In this document: positions 14,239 to 28,177 of the stretch, piece by piece
Layout of the letters: each line of letters begins with the position of its first letter
Position numbering within the stretch: position 1 is the first letter of the stretch
NCBI GenBank assembly: GCA_004123355.1
Contig: SCHM01000004.1
Span: forward strand, 5,049,017-5,113,016
Direction: 5' to 3'
Source: Amphirosellinia nigrospora
Lineage: Eukaryota > Ascomycota > Sordariomycetes > Xylariales > Xylariaceae
DNA: 64,000 nucleotides
Position numbers and translations under genes: made by a program
Notes under the pieces: model-generated
Seen by the model: the letters and a program-made list of their open reading frames with translations, nothing else
The model's database searches: none
Told to the model about the DNA's origin: nothing

Positions 14239-16137
14239 AAGCATTTTAATAAAACTTTTATAAAAAAATATTTATAAAATAATTAAAATATTAAAAAAAT
14301 ATTTTAAATTTTAAATAAAAAAAAAAAATATAATTAATTAATTAAAAAAATTATTAAACTTATAAAGTTTTTATATAATTTTAAATAATTAAAATATAAT
14401 AATAAATTAAAGCTAAAAAATTATAAACAAGTTAAATTTAAATTTAATTTTAATAATATTATAATATTAATTATAAAATAAAAAAATTATAATATTTTAT
14501 ATAAATAATTTTTTAATTATAAAATTTAATTTAAATTATTTAAAAAAAATATTATAAAAATAATAAAATAATTTAATAAATAATTTAAATTAAATTAATT
14601 AGTTTTAAATAATAAATTATAAAAAATAAAATTAATAATAAGTAAGTTTTAATTAAAAATAATATATAATTAAAATATTAATTTTTTAGCTTAAGTTTAA
14701 TATATAAATAATTTATATTAAAACGTAAAAAAAACTTATTTTTAAAAATAAAATATTTAATTATATTTTTTATTTAATAAATTAAGTTTTTTTTATTAAA
14801 TAAAAGCTTAATATAACTTTATTATTTTTATTTAAATAAAATTTATAATAAATTTTTTAATAAATATATTAAAAATATAAAATAATTAATTAAATATATA
14901 AAAATATTTTAAATATATAAATTAAATATAATAAGCTAAAAAAAACTATTTATATAAAATTTATAATAATATAAGTTTATTTATTATTATTAATATTATT
15001 TTAATATTAAATTTATAAAATAATAAATTATTAATAAAATATATTATATTTTTAAATAATAATATTAATATTATAATATTTTAAATTATAGTTAATTATA
15101 ATAAAAACTTTATTAAAAATAAATATATTATAATAAATAAAATAATAAATAATTTAATATAAATAAAAAACTTTTTAAATAAATTTAAAATTTATTAAAT
15201 AATTTTATTATTTTTTTATATAATAATATAAAAGCTATAAATTAGTTTAAATATATAACTATATTAAAATAAAAAAAATATAAAATAATATATTATTATA
15301 TTAATTAAAAAATATAAACTAATTATATTAAACTAATATATATGAAATTAAAAAATAATTTAATTAATAAATTAATTAAACTATTAATAAAAACTAAATA
15401 TTAAAAGTTTTATTTTTATTTAATTTATAAGTTAAAAAAATTAAAAAAAAAAATAAAGCTAGGTTTTTTAAAACTTTATATAATAAATAATTAATAGCTT
15501 AAGCTTATTTATTATTATTAAAAAAAAATTATTAATATATTAATTTTTTAAAAAAATAATTAATTTAATATTTAATATTTATAATATTTTAAAACTTATA
15601 AATTATATATAACTAATTTAATTTATTTTATTATATAATTAATAAGCTTATTAAATAATAAAAAAATATTTAGCTAAAAATAACTAGCGTTATTTAGTTA
15701 TTTTTTAAATTTAAAAAGTTTTAAAAGTTTAAATTTAAAAAAAGTTTAAAATTTTAAAAAAATAATACTATTTAGTTATTTATTTAATAAATATTCGGAT
15801 AAATATAAAAAAATAGTACTATTTTATTTATATATTTTATAAAAAATAAAATATTTTAAAAGTTTTTTTTTAAACTTTAAAATAAATAAAATTATATTAA
15901 AATTATATAATAATAAAAATATTTATAAATAACGATTTTAAACTAAATAAAAAAATAAGTTTATTTTAAATAAAATAATAATTATATATATATATAAATA
16001 TTACGTTTAGTTTATTTAATTAATTATATATTTTAATTATAAAAAAAAAAGTTTAATTATAATATTAAATTAATTTAAAGTTTTTTATTATTTTTTTTTT
16101 AAAGCTTATAATATTATAATATTTATAGCTAAAAAAA

Positions 16138-16449
16138 TATTAATATATAAATCTAATATTTAATTAGCTTAATAATAAATTATATAATTATTAATGTTTA
16201 AATAACTATATAATAATAGCGCGTAGCTTTATATATACGTTAAATATTACGTAATATATATAAAAAAAGCTTTTTTTATATAAAATAAAAAAATATTAAG
16301 CTATTATAGCTATTTAAGCAGATTTTTTAATATTTAATAAAAAATAGCTTATTTAATTTATAACTAAAAAACTAAAAGTATATAATAATATAAATATACT
16401 AATTAAGCTAATTAACTTAATATTACTTTTTAATAATAATTATTTTATA
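16138..16449 (+). repeat. R1-a right LTR
   Basis: About 312 bp, same start and end as the left LTR and followed by the TATTA target duplication. Slightly more C/G remains than in the left copy (for example GCGCGTAGC near 16219). Confidence 0.8.
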
Positions 16450-16454
16450 TATTA

Positions 16455-17075
16455 TAAAAATTAATATATTTTATAATAATATTATTATTTAAAATATAAA
16501 GTTCGTAATTATATTTAAAATTAAAAATAGTTTATAATTATATTTAAAATTAAAAATAGCTTATAATTATATTTAAAATTTAAAATAATAATTTAATTTA
16601 TTAAAAAATTTTTTAATTTTATTTAGGTTAAAAATCGTTTTAAAAATCTTAATATTATAATAAATTTTTTATTTAAAATAAAATTAATTATTCGTTATAA
16701 TATTTAACTTTTTAATTTTATTTTATAGCTTAAAATAAATTTAATTATAAAATAATAATAACTTTAATATATATTATTATTATTAAAACAAATATATAAA
16801 AAATACTATATATTAACGTTTATATTTATAAATAAATCTATTATTACTATTAATTAAACGGCCGAATATTTTATAATATAATTATATAATTATATAAAAA
16901 AATAAAATATATAATTAATAAATTAAAATAAAATAATAAGTTTTACTATATATAACTTATTAAAAAAAAACGAACTAGTATAACCGGCAACTATAATTTA
17001 TTCATTAATTAAATATATAGTTCTTAAAACTTAAGTATTTTTGCTTTTAAATTAAAAGCTTTTAATTTAATAATT
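16455..17075 (+). mobile_element. R2 repeat copy b, right part
   Basis: Continues the R2 copy interrupted at 6902. It contains the AATTATATTTAAAATTAAAA tandem words and ends with CTTAAGTATTTTTGCTTTT, the same 3-prime end as copies a and d. Less mutated than copy a near its end (GGCCGAATA, ACCGGCAACT). Confidence 0.75.
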
Positions 17076-17395
17076 AATTATTAATTTAAAAAAATATAAT
17101 TATTATTTATATAAATTTTATTTTTTAAACTTTAATAAATTTAGCTTATTTTAATAATATATTAAAAAATAAATTATATAATAATAAATTATTTATTAAA
17201 TTAATAATAAAAAATATTTAAAAATAAACTTTTTTAATAACTTTAATTAAAATATTATATATAAAACTTTAAATAATAAATAAAGCTTATAAAATAGCTT
17301 TATTTAAAAAAAAAGTATATAAAAAAAACTACTAAAAATAAGGATTAAAAACTAGTTAAATAAAAAAACTTTTCGTATATAGCTATATAGTTACG

Positions 17396-17738
17396 TAGAG
17401 AGTTATGGATCTGGTGGCTGTGCCCCACTAGCCACAGCACCCGTAATCTCTACTTGCAGTAACTGCCACTTGCAGTGAATGCAGTGCAGTGCATGAAGGC
17501 AGGCACTGGCAGTGAATGCAGCTGCCCTACGCGAGTATTTAAGCAGCTGCCTATAACGTAGACTTAGACCTTCCTTCCTTCCTACTCTATCTGTAGATTT
17601 TATATGCAATATACTACATATGCTGGAGCCTTGTCTCTTCGAGTGTGTGAAGCGTAACTTAGAGCTTATAAAAATAATTTTACTAGTTTTTTATACAACA
17701 ATAGATGTTTACACCCTACCTTTGCGTAGATCGTGACA
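17396..17738. other. Right border of AT block 1; no gene
   Basis: Composition becomes balanced at about 17396. GTGGCTGTG and CCACAGCAC form a dyad, and GCAGTGAATGCAG occurs twice (around 17474 and 17509), followed by two CAGCTGCC words. These echo the CACAGCCAC words at the block's left border. From 17600 the sequence looks like an ordinary upstream region for the ankyrin gene. Confidence 0.5.
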
Positions 17739-19368
17739 ATGACGAACGAAGTTTTGCAGCTAAAACGTGTTGATAAGCATCCACCGCCTTCACTTCCTGG
17801 TGTCGGAGGCAAAATCTACTATGTTCCTGACTCGACGGTGCTTATGATGATAGTGGTCATGTTTTTCATTGAATTCGCGTGATCCTCTTTATCTGACAGC
17901 CTACAGACTCTCTTGACAGTATTGATCCAAAGCTACACTTGGAGTCGCCCAGAGAGAAGGAAGTCCAGCCAAAAAGCAGCCCTAAGAAAACAAGACCCGC
18001 ATGGATAAAGAAGCTTGAAGATCTATTAGAAAATATCGCCACGTCCAACTCTCTGGGGTATTATTTTCCCTCTAAGTACTCAACACGTGAACGATACCAA
18101 GCAGAGTACGTCCCGCCTGAGCTACGCATCCATTCAAAGAAATCGAACAACTGGAAATTTTAGGTTCTGAGACCGAGAGCCGATTTCTACGGGCCTGCAA
18201 GCATGGAAAGATTGAAACGGTTCGACATATATTTGGCAAGAATCCTGGCCTAGATGTTGAATGCAACACTTCGAGCGTCGTCGCATTTGGTCGTCCCCCC
18301 GTTCAATGTTGATGGGTTTCGGTCTATTCATTGGGCCGCATCAAGCGGGCATATAAATGTAATGCGCGTAATTCTTGAAAAGGGAGGCAAATTTGATTCA
18401 AGAACTGACTTAGGATAGTCCGCGATTCACCTTACCGCTCTGTTCGGTCACTTTGTCGCGATGAAGTGGCTTGTTGACTACGGCATCTCACGACATTGTT
18501 TGCATATCACTCAAATTTTGTCAAACTATGACCGATACCCTTTGATAGAAAGTCCCCTTCATTTGGCTCTCTCACACGTCTTTCTCGTCGGGGGAGCTGG
18601 GTCGGCTGCGCTTGACGAGATTCTGGAGGCGTTCCGCTTTCATAGTACACTATCTAGGTTCGCGGTGAATACGGCTGGCGAAACGGCTCTCCATCGGCTA
18701 GCTGCCAGTGTCTCAATCAAACAACCGCAACCAACTCAATATTTGATTGACATACTATCACAAACTCCCCGTCTAAGACATTCGGGCAATGAGCTTGATA
18801 AATTTGGCCGATCAGTGCTTTGGCATGCCGTGTGTACTGGATCGGTACGCGAAGTGTTGTACCTTCTACATGATCATGGCCATGCGGAATACCTGTCGAT
18901 AGCAGATCACAAGGGAATGACTCTTCTCCATGCAGCATGTCGCTTGGGTCATGCAGGAGTAGTAGGTGTTCTCTTGAGAAATGGAATAGATCGTGATGCT
19001 ACAACTCTGGACCCGGGCTAACGGCGTCTCACTATGCTGCACTCTATGGCCACGCTGACTGTCTGCGGATATTGAAAACATCTCGCACACCCATCTCTGG
19101 GACAGACGTCCATAAGCCGAATTTATCTGAACATACATCATTTCGACCTATTCATCTTGCTGCAGCGAACGGCCATTGGGAATGCGTCAAAATCCTTCAG
19201 GACACCAACTGCAACATGCAATGGATATGCACTCATTACATCCGATCTAGATCCGAATCGTGGCAAGGCAGGAATTCGAACCCCAAATTTGAGCTAGTTG
19301 AAGGGCCGAAGAGTGTTCACGATCTTATCACGAACTCTAGGGATCATCAATTAATACACCCAAAATAA
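17739..19368 (+). pseudogene. Ankyrin-repeat protein gene, broken
   Basis: About six to eight degenerate ankyrin repeats follow an N-terminal Lys/Pro-rich segment. Visible repeat cores include SIHWAASSGH, SAIHLTALFGH, ETALHRLAA, MTLLHAACRLGH, SHYAALYGH and PIHLAAANGH. A possible first exon starts at ATG 17739; a phase-0 intron (17838-17899, GTGCTT to AG) would join it to the exon that is open from 17900, though a shorter 17878-17919 intron is also possible. The coding frame is interrupted four times: a one-base loss near 18137-18141, an extra C in the C-run at 18295-18300, an in-frame TAG at 18416-18418 where the repeat consensus suits Trp, and one C lost near 19012-19014. The best open piece is 18461-19021. 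Ankyrin repeats mediate protein binding; no partner can be inferred. The breaks could be decay or sequencing error. Confidence 0.8.
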
Positions 19369-20160
19369 GCCGCGAACAGCCACATACCACCTCGCCTAAG
19401 CGTATAGGTTCGCATTGTCGACCCCCTACCACGCGAAGATGCCTGCTATCGATATTCGAGTCGCTGACTAATGCCTTAATTTCCAGATTACTTCATGCGG
19501 GCATGAAACTATCATTCTTCGCAGTTCTGGCTCTGTGCCCGTAAGCATAAGTGGCCTAGCTGGTAGCAATGGATTCTCATTCTAGATGTCTATGTATGTG
19601 TTAGAGCTACAAATGGAATACTAGAACGTATATGAATAATTTCTTGACTGTCAACCGAAACATACCGTGGAATCACGCCGGAACGGACATCAATACTTAT
19701 AAGGTACGCAGGTGCCATTAGTAATATGTATAAGTTGAGAACTGTTTTAATTTAGCTAGCCTGGTCAGGAATGATGACGCTTAATATTGCATATAAATGT
19801 TAAAGCGTTGGCATAGAAGCCTCCAAGACTGGAGGTTTTGGGATCAGAAAATGGACCAGAGCAATAGGCTCACACAGCCGTTAGCTTAAGCTAGTCTATA
19901 TTGATTGAGCAATGTTCTTATCCAAAACGATGCAACTCCAGACCTACCAAAATTATTTTGTGACTATATTAGGAGCGGTCAGAAGTAGTTTCGTTATGGC
20001 TTATTAACTATGAATCGGGGGAGGTGTAGCGGTGCACCAAACGGTCTAGAGCTAATGCGATCAAGGCGAAATAGCTGGGATGGTCGGCCCTTCATTCGTA
20101 TCTGGTTAGTCTGGCTAAATCTGTTTAAGCCAAGATAATGGGTAGTTCTACAAGGGGCAG
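19369..20160. other. Intergenic, no gene seen
   Basis: Balanced composition, no frame of useful length or recognisable motif on either strand. It runs up to the direct repeat at the edge of AT block 2. Confidence 0.5.
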
Positions 20161-20237
20161 GACCTACTATACAACTTCCTCCTTTACAATATTATAATAA
20201 TTATCATATATAGCTTGTATACGTGCAGAATTTGCAA
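20160..20237 (+). repeat. Direct repeat at left edge of AT block 2
   Basis: About 75 bp containing AATATTATAATAATTATCAT and ATATAGCTTGTATACGTGCA. It is matched by 33014-33091 at the right edge, where the differences are mostly C to T and G to A. The left copy straddles the composition boundary and is the less mutated one. Confidence 0.7.
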
Positions 20238-21571
20238 ATTTTATAAAAATTTAATATTGTTATATTTTTAGTTAAATATTATTATAATGCTGCTATATAG
20301 CTAAGCTAAAAACGTAGTAAAAAGCGTACTAACTAATTTTTTTTTAAGTTTAAGCGCGTTAATTTTTTTAATTAATTTATTAAGCTAAAATAATATAATT
20401 ATAATTTTAAGCTTTTTTTATTTTATATTTGCGTAAAAGCAATATAAATCTTTTAGCGGAAAAACGTACGCGTATTAATACCGAAAAAAATATGTTTTTA
20501 TTAGAAAAAAAAATTATTTAATATAAACTTTTCGTTTAAGTTTAATAGTTAAAGCGCGTAAAACGGGAAAAAAATCGCTACATTTAACTTAAAATAAATT
20601 TAATTAGTTTATTTTGCTTAAGCGGCGCTAATAAAAATTATAAATTTATAAAAATTTATAAATTATTTTTATTATTTAATAAATATTAAGTTAATTTTAA
20701 GCATCGATTAAAAATAAATTATAGCGATTTATTATAGTAAATTTAAACCGATAAACTTAATTAAGCTTATATTAGCGTTAAATATATTTTAACTTTAGCT
20801 TTAATATTATATATAAGCTAAAAAAGCAATATTATAATAAAAATCGCTTTATTTAAACTAAAAGTATATAAAACCGATTTTACGGTTTAAGTTTATTATT
20901 TTTTAATTTTTATAGCAATATATTTACGTTTTTTAAAAGCTAAACTTATATAACGTTAATAATAAACAATTTTACCCGAATTATATACAAACTTAATATA
21001 ATTTACGAATTAAAACTAATAGTTATTTTATAATAGCTTAAATAAAGTATTATTTAATAATTTTTATACGGTTGCTTTTTAATCGGAGCAAATACGCGAA
21101 TAAAAATATAATTATTTAAATTTAGCTATTTTAAAGCAAATATTACGAACTAGCTGTTCGGTCGAACTAAATTAAACTATATAAGCAAATAAAAACCGCT
21201 TAGCTAAAAATAAAGTTTATTTTTATTAGAACTTTTTAAAATATATTTAATTTATATAATAAAAATATATTTATAAATATTATAATAGCTTAATAAAAAG
21301 CTTATTTATATTATAAAAAAAAATAAGAATTTAAAGCTAATTAAAGAATTTTTAACGGCTAATTTAATAATATTATAGATTTTGTTTTAAAACTAGCTTA
21401 TATTTACTTTTAAATTTTTTAATTATTAAGTTAATTTAGATATATAGTTTTTATTAGCGTACTTTAAGCTTAATATAATTTTTATATTTTAGGTTTTCGA
21501 TTTAATTAATTTAGTATTAAAAGCGTTTTTATTTTTGTTTTATTTTAAACTAGAGCGAAAAATATTATAAA

Positions 21572-21855
21572 TATTATAATTATAGTATTATTTATATACA
21601 GAGTTAATATATTAATATTAACTGTATATAATAACTAATTATTAATTATAATATTAGCTATTTATATAATAAAGTTAAGCTAATATATTCGTTTAATTTA
21701 GTCGTATAATATATTATAGCAAAATTTTTTTTATATAAAAAAATTCTTTATATAAAAGCCTAGCTTTTATATAAATAATTAAAAAAAATAAATTAATATA
21801 TATTAATATTTTTATTTATTATTATAATAATATTATACTTTTTAACTATTTAATA
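21572..21855 (+). repeat. Left LTR of the 21.6-28.8 kb element
   Basis: 284 bp, heavily mutated. Compared with the right copy, CGCACAAAAG-type sequence has become TATATAAAAG, as expected from C to T and G to A change. Confidence 0.85.
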
Positions 21856-24800
21856 TTAATTAATATTTTAGCTAAAAAATATAAATTAGTAAAAATAAAA
21901 ATAAAATTTAAACCTAGTTATATAAACTACGTTTTTTATATTATACTTAGTTTTTAATATATATTAATAAAAAAAAAATTAATTATTTTAACGTATTTTA
22001 ATATTATTTTATATAAAAGTTTAATTAATAGCGCGTAATTATATTATTTTTAATTATTATATAAACTATATAAAAGTTTATAATATAATTTAATAATTTT
22101 TTATCCGTAATATTTTTAAATATAATAAAAATAATAATTAATTATATAATAATTAATATAAATAAATATATAAAAATATTATATTTTCGAAAAAGCAGCT
22201 AAAATAATTTTTTATTTTTTAGCTAATATTTATATAATAATATAGCTAAAAAATCGCTTAAAAAACTAATATACTTTTAAGTTTTATATAAAAAACTATT
22301 AACTTTTATATATATAAAAATATTTTATAAAATTTTAAAATAGTTATTATAAAATAAATTAACGTATAAAATAATATATTTATATATAAAATATAGTTAT
22401 ATTTTATATAATTTAAAAAACTTTTAAAAAATATTAGCAAAAAACCTTAAAATAATAAAACTTAAAATATTTAATAAAATTAATATTTAAATTATTAAAA
22501 AAATTTATAACGCTTTTTATATAAAAAATATCCTAAATTAAAATTTATAAAACGGTTAAAAAAAACTATATTATATAACTTATAAAAAATAAATATATTT
22601 TAGCGTATAAATTTTAAATTTTATATAATTATTTTAAATAATATTTATATTTTTATATTAAATTAATAATTTTAAAATTAATAAAGTTTTTTATATAATA
22701 AAATAATTTTATAATTTTTTTTTTTAAATAAAAAACAAACAAAAAAAAAAATAAAAAACAAACAAAAAAATAGCTATAAAATAACTTATATTATAACTAA
22801 AAACTAGCTTTTTAATTTTAAATAATAAAACATTATATAAAAATAAAATATTAAAAATAAAGTTTTAAAAACTTTTTATAATTATTAAACGTTATTTATT
22901 ATTTATTTAATTAATAATTTATTTTATATAAATAAAAAATATATTATATTTTTAATATATAATAAAATATTTAGTTTTTTAAAATTTTTTTTAAATTTTA
23001 AAACAACTTATTTATTATATAATACTAAATATAAAAATATTTTAATTTAAAATTTATATTTTTTTTATATATAATATTTAAAATAAAGCTATTTTATTTA
23101 TAAAATATTAAATTTTTTTAAAAACTTAGCAAAAAAAAAAAATTATTTAAAAAGCTATATAATTTATTTTATAATAAAAATAATAATTTATTAATTATTA
23201 TTATAAACTTAAAATTATAAAAAATTAATTTTATATTATATTTTTTATAATATTAACTTATATAAAAAATTATATATATTATATTAGTTTTAATTATATA
23301 TAAAAAAAATATATAATATTATAAATATATATTTTAATATAATTATAAACTATAATTAATATTAAATTAATTAAACTAATAATATATATATATATATATA
23401 TAATAATAAAAAAAAAACTTATTTTTATATAAAACGTTAAAAATTATAATTAATAAATTATTTAAAGCTTAAAAAATATTTAAATAAAATATTTAAAAAA
23501 AATTTATTTAAATATAACTATTTATATATATATAAAAATATCCTAAAATTTAAAATAATATTTATTTTTTAAAAACTTATATATAAAGTTTTTTTTAAAC
23601 TTTGTTTATATTTTTTAAAAAAAAACCTAATAATTTAATATTTTGTATAAAAAATAAAAAATTCTTATTATATAAATTAATAGTATAATTAAATTAATTA
23701 TTATTTTATATAATATAAAAATATTTATAATATTTTAAAAATTTTAAAAATAATATACTAGCTAAAATTATATAAATATTTATTTTTTAAAAAATTTATA
23801 TATAAATAAAAAATATTTTATTTATTAAAAAAAAAATTTTTAATTAACTAATTATATTTTTTAAAAAAAGTTTTATATAAAAAATTAATATTTTAATATA
23901 TATAAAATAATATTTAAAAATAAACTAACTTTTAAAAAATTTTTAATTTATTTAATTAAATATAAAAACTATTTAAATATATATAATAAAAAAAAAAAAA
24001 ATTTAAATATATAAAACAAAAATATTATATAATATATTATAAATAATATATTTATATATTATATAATAAAAAAAATATTTAATCGATAATTATAAATTAA
24101 TTGTTTAATTTATTTATATTTAATAATTAATATTATATAAAATATTAAAATATTATTAAAATATAAAAGCTTCGAAATTTTTTATTATAAAAAACTAAAT
24201 AAAAGTTTATATATAAAAAACTTAAAAGCTAAAATTATTTAAACTTTTAAAATAATTAAAATAAACTTTAATAAAACTATATAATAATTTTAATTAATAT
24301 ATAAAAATTAATAATTAAATTAATTATATAATATTTATATTTTAAATATTTTTATTTTATTTTTTTTTTTTAAAAAATATAAACTATTTAAAAATATATT
24401 TTAATAATATAAAAATATTATCGTATAAAAAAACAAAAATAATATTTTTTATCGTATATAATAAAACTATTTATTTTTTAATATTAATTTATATAAATAA
24501 TTAGCTATTTTATAAAAACTAAACTACGCTATTTATATAAACGATTTAAATATTTTTATATAAAAAATTATATAAAATATATTTTATATAAATATAAATC
24601 GAACAATTTATTTTAAAAAAAATCTAAAAATTTTATTATTATTATTAAACATATAATAAAGCTTTATAATAATTTAAATTTATAATTAAAAATAACTATA
24701 AATTTAATTATAAAATAATTATAAATTATATAAAAATAACTAAAATATATTATATTTATTAACGTTATTATATTATTTTAAATAATAATTTTTTTAAAAT

Positions 24801-27800
24801 TAATATTTATATAAAACGTATAAAAATATATATAAATATTAAATTAATATTTATTAAAAATTTTTTAATAATATTATATATAATTTTAAAATAAATTTTT
24901 TATCGGATAAATTTAAAAATACGTAAAAATAATTAATATATAATATTACGAAATATTTATTAAAATATATTAAGCAATAAATAAAATAAAAAAATATATA
25001 AACTATTTAAAATATTATAATATTTTTAAAAAAAAATTAATATATATTAAATAATAAATTAATTTTATAATAATAATAAAAATATTATATACTATTAAAC
25101 TTAATAATTTATTATTATTTTTTTATTTTTAAAGCTTATTTATATTAATAAAAAGTTTTTTTATTTTTTTTTATTATATAAAAAGTAGTAACTATTTAAA
25201 AAATAATAAAATATTACGTAAAACTATATAAAAGTTAAAATTAATCGTATAATTAATAAATAAAATAAACTATTTTTATAATATATTTATATTTTTTTTC
25301 GAAATAAATTTTAATAAAAAAAAAAAAAAAAATAAAAAAAAACCGTATAAAATCGAAATAATTAAAAATTAAATTAATTATAGTTTCGATTAATAAATTA
25401 ATATATTTTTAATATATATAAATTAAACTATATTATATAAAAAATATTTAAATAAATAATTTAAACTAAAATAATATATAATTATATATAGCTAATAATT
25501 ATTAAAAAAAACATAGCTAGCTAAAAAAAAAAACTTAGCTTTATTATTATATAACGTTTAAATATATTTATTATAATATTTAAATATTATAAACTTTTTT
25601 AATAAAAAAAAAACAAACTTTTAAATTAATAACTAAATTATATATAAATAAAATTATTATAATTTTTAATAAACCGTTTAAAAAATTAAATATAATAAAT
25701 TAATAAATTTATTATATAAATATTTTTAAATTTATTATATATAACTTAAATATTTATAAAAAAATATATTTTAAGTTTTATTTATATAAAATTAAAAAAA
25801 AAATTATAAAGCTATAAAAAATTTAAACTTATTATATAAAAATATAATATATTAAAAAAACACCGTTTTAATTTAATTGCTAATAATAATAAATAAACTA
25901 ATAGCTAATTTTAATATTTAGTTTTATTTTTATATAAATTTTAAAATTTTATAAGCTTAAAAATATTATTTAAGCTTATATTTAATTAAAAAACAAACTA
26001 TCGCGTAATATTTATATTTATTTATTTTTAAAACTAAAAAAAAATACTTTTTAAAAATTATTTTATATTATATAACTTTTATATAGCTTAATTAAATTTA
26101 AGCTATATTAGTTTAAAATATATTATTAATATTATTAAAAAACTTAAATATAAATTTTATATATAATTTATATTAATATAATAATTTAAATATTTTAAAA
26201 TAATTAAAATATAAACAAATAATACGTTAAGTTTTATTACGTTAACTTTTTATTATATAAAAAAAAAAACTTAAATAAATAAAATTTATATAAAACTTAA
26301 AAAATTTTATTTTTAAATATTTATTCAAGTTTAATAGTAAAAAAAATTTTTCGTATAAAATAAAATATTATAATAATTTAAAAAAGTTAAACTAAAAATT
26401 TAGCTAAAATTAACTTTTATTAAAAAAATTCGCTTAAGTTTATATTTTTAATAAATTAAAAAAATTATATTAATAATATATATTAATTTAAAACTATATA
26501 TAATTTTACTATTATAGTTTAAATTATTAAACTATATATATAATATTAAAACGTTAAATAAAAAATTAAAATAAAAAAATAACTTATTAAAAAACTTATA
26601 TTATTTTTTTATTTTTTTATATAAATTTTTTATTTTTAAAACAAATTATTTATAAATAATATATATAATTTATAATTTAAATTTTTTATATTTATAATTA
26701 AGCTTATATAAAAATATAGCAAATTTAAACTTTAAAATTAAAAAATATATATATTAAAATTCGAACAATATAAAAAAATTACGTAAATATTCTAGTTAAT
26801 AAATTATATAATATAATTAATAGTTTTAATAATTATATTATTTTTATATAATATTTTAAAAAATTATAAAATATTTAATTTATTTTTATTTTATATTTTA
26901 TATTTAAATTTGAAATTATTATATAATTATTTAATTAAACTAAAAATAACTTAAAAAAAAATTAATAATAAATATTATATTTTTTAAAATTATATAAAAA
27001 AAAAAAATCTTTAAAATATAATAAATTAATAATAAAAACAACTTAGCTAATATATTTATTAAACGTACGTTAAACTAAATATTAAAAACTTTAGTTTTTA
27101 TAAATAAGCTATTTATATAAATTAAAATATTTATTAAAAATTATAAAAAGTACGCTTATATAATAAATAGCGGCTAAACATATATAAAAGCAATATATTA
27201 TATATAAACATTTAAAAAAAAACATTATATATAATAAAAAATTAAAAAATTATAATAAAAATAATAAGTAAAATTTATACTTTAAAAAACAATATATAAC
27301 TAATTTTTTATTTTTTTCCCCTTTTAAACTTAAACTATATATAATAAAATAATAATACTAATATTACTATATATAAGCGCTATAAACGCTGCTTTAAAAA
27401 CCTAGTATTATATAATATTAATTAAATAAAACATTTTAATAATTAATATAATTATTATATAAACTATTTTAATATAAAATAATAATTTAGCTATAATTTA
27501 AATAAAATCGTATAGAAATATTTTTTTTAACGTATAAACTTCGTTTATATTAATAAAAATAATAGTTAATACTTAAAAATAATATTATATAAAAAAATAA
27601 AATAATTATATTTTTTTTATTTTATTATATAATAATAAATTAGCTAAAATATATATTAAAAATTATTTATATAAAATAAATAAATAAAAATATACGTACG
27701 TTTATATATAACGTTAGTATAAAAACTTTATAAGCTTAATTTTAGTAAAAAACTATAAACTTTAATAGCGCTACTATTTTTAAACGTATAAAATTTTAAA

Positions 27801-27952
27801 ACTATATAATATTACTAAAAGCAAAAAATATAAAATATAAATAAAAACTCTAATAAAATTAATAAGTTTTATAGTAACTATTATTAATATTAATAATAAT
27901 TCTACTTTAATTATTTATTAATATAATATTTAAAAAACTCGAAAAACTTTAC

Positions 27953-27954
<2 letters not shown>

Positions 27955-27992
<38 letters not shown>

Positions 27993-28124
27993 ACTATTAA
28001 TACTATTAATATTACTAGTATTATTAGTATTATTATTAATATTATTATTAATATTATATTTATTATATTAATTATTAAACTTAATACTATAAGTTTATAA
28101 AATTAGTTAAAGCATATATACGAA

Positions 28125-28166
<42 letters not shown>

Positions 28167-28177
28167 AATATACGCGC

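Larger units (their letters stand above)
6903..16449 (+). mobile_element. R1-a: LTR retrotransposon, nested in R2
   Basis: Two direct terminal repeats of about 312-315 bp (6903-7217 and 16138-16449) bound the element. Both start TATTAATATATAAAT (TA probably from TG) and end TTTTATA (TA probably from CA). TATTA flanks both sides (6898-6902, 16450-16454), and joining the flanks restores the uninterrupted R2 sequence seen at about 3590-3630. An A-run just before the right LTR could be a polypurine tract, which suggests plus orientation. Internal 7218-11870 matches 59532-64000; 14238-16137 matches the reverse of 43735-43993 and 45533-48045. Between them sits R2-like copy c. All gag/pol coding has been destroyed, so the superfamily cannot be named. 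Confidence 0.8.
1014..17395. repeat. AT block 1: RIP-saturated nested repeats
   Basis: Composition switches abruptly to almost only A and T. CpA and TpG are rare; residual C and G are mostly in AGCT, CG or GCT contexts. That is what near-complete CpA to TpA conversion on both strands leaves. No credible coding sequence survives: a low-complexity frame at 2163-2396 is Ile/Phe/Tyr-rich and is an artefact of composition. Recognisable parts are listed separately (R2 copies, R1 element). The stretches 1014-2630 and 4240-5970 could not be assigned to a repeat family by eye. Confidence 0.9.

Noticed and set aside
19240-19310. tRNA-like T-arm (GGGGTTCGAATTCC on the minus strand) with TAGCTCAA next to it
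   Set aside because: The A-box-like and B-box-like words are adjacent instead of 30 or more bases apart, with no anticodon arm or acceptor stem; it lies in the ankyrin gene tail.
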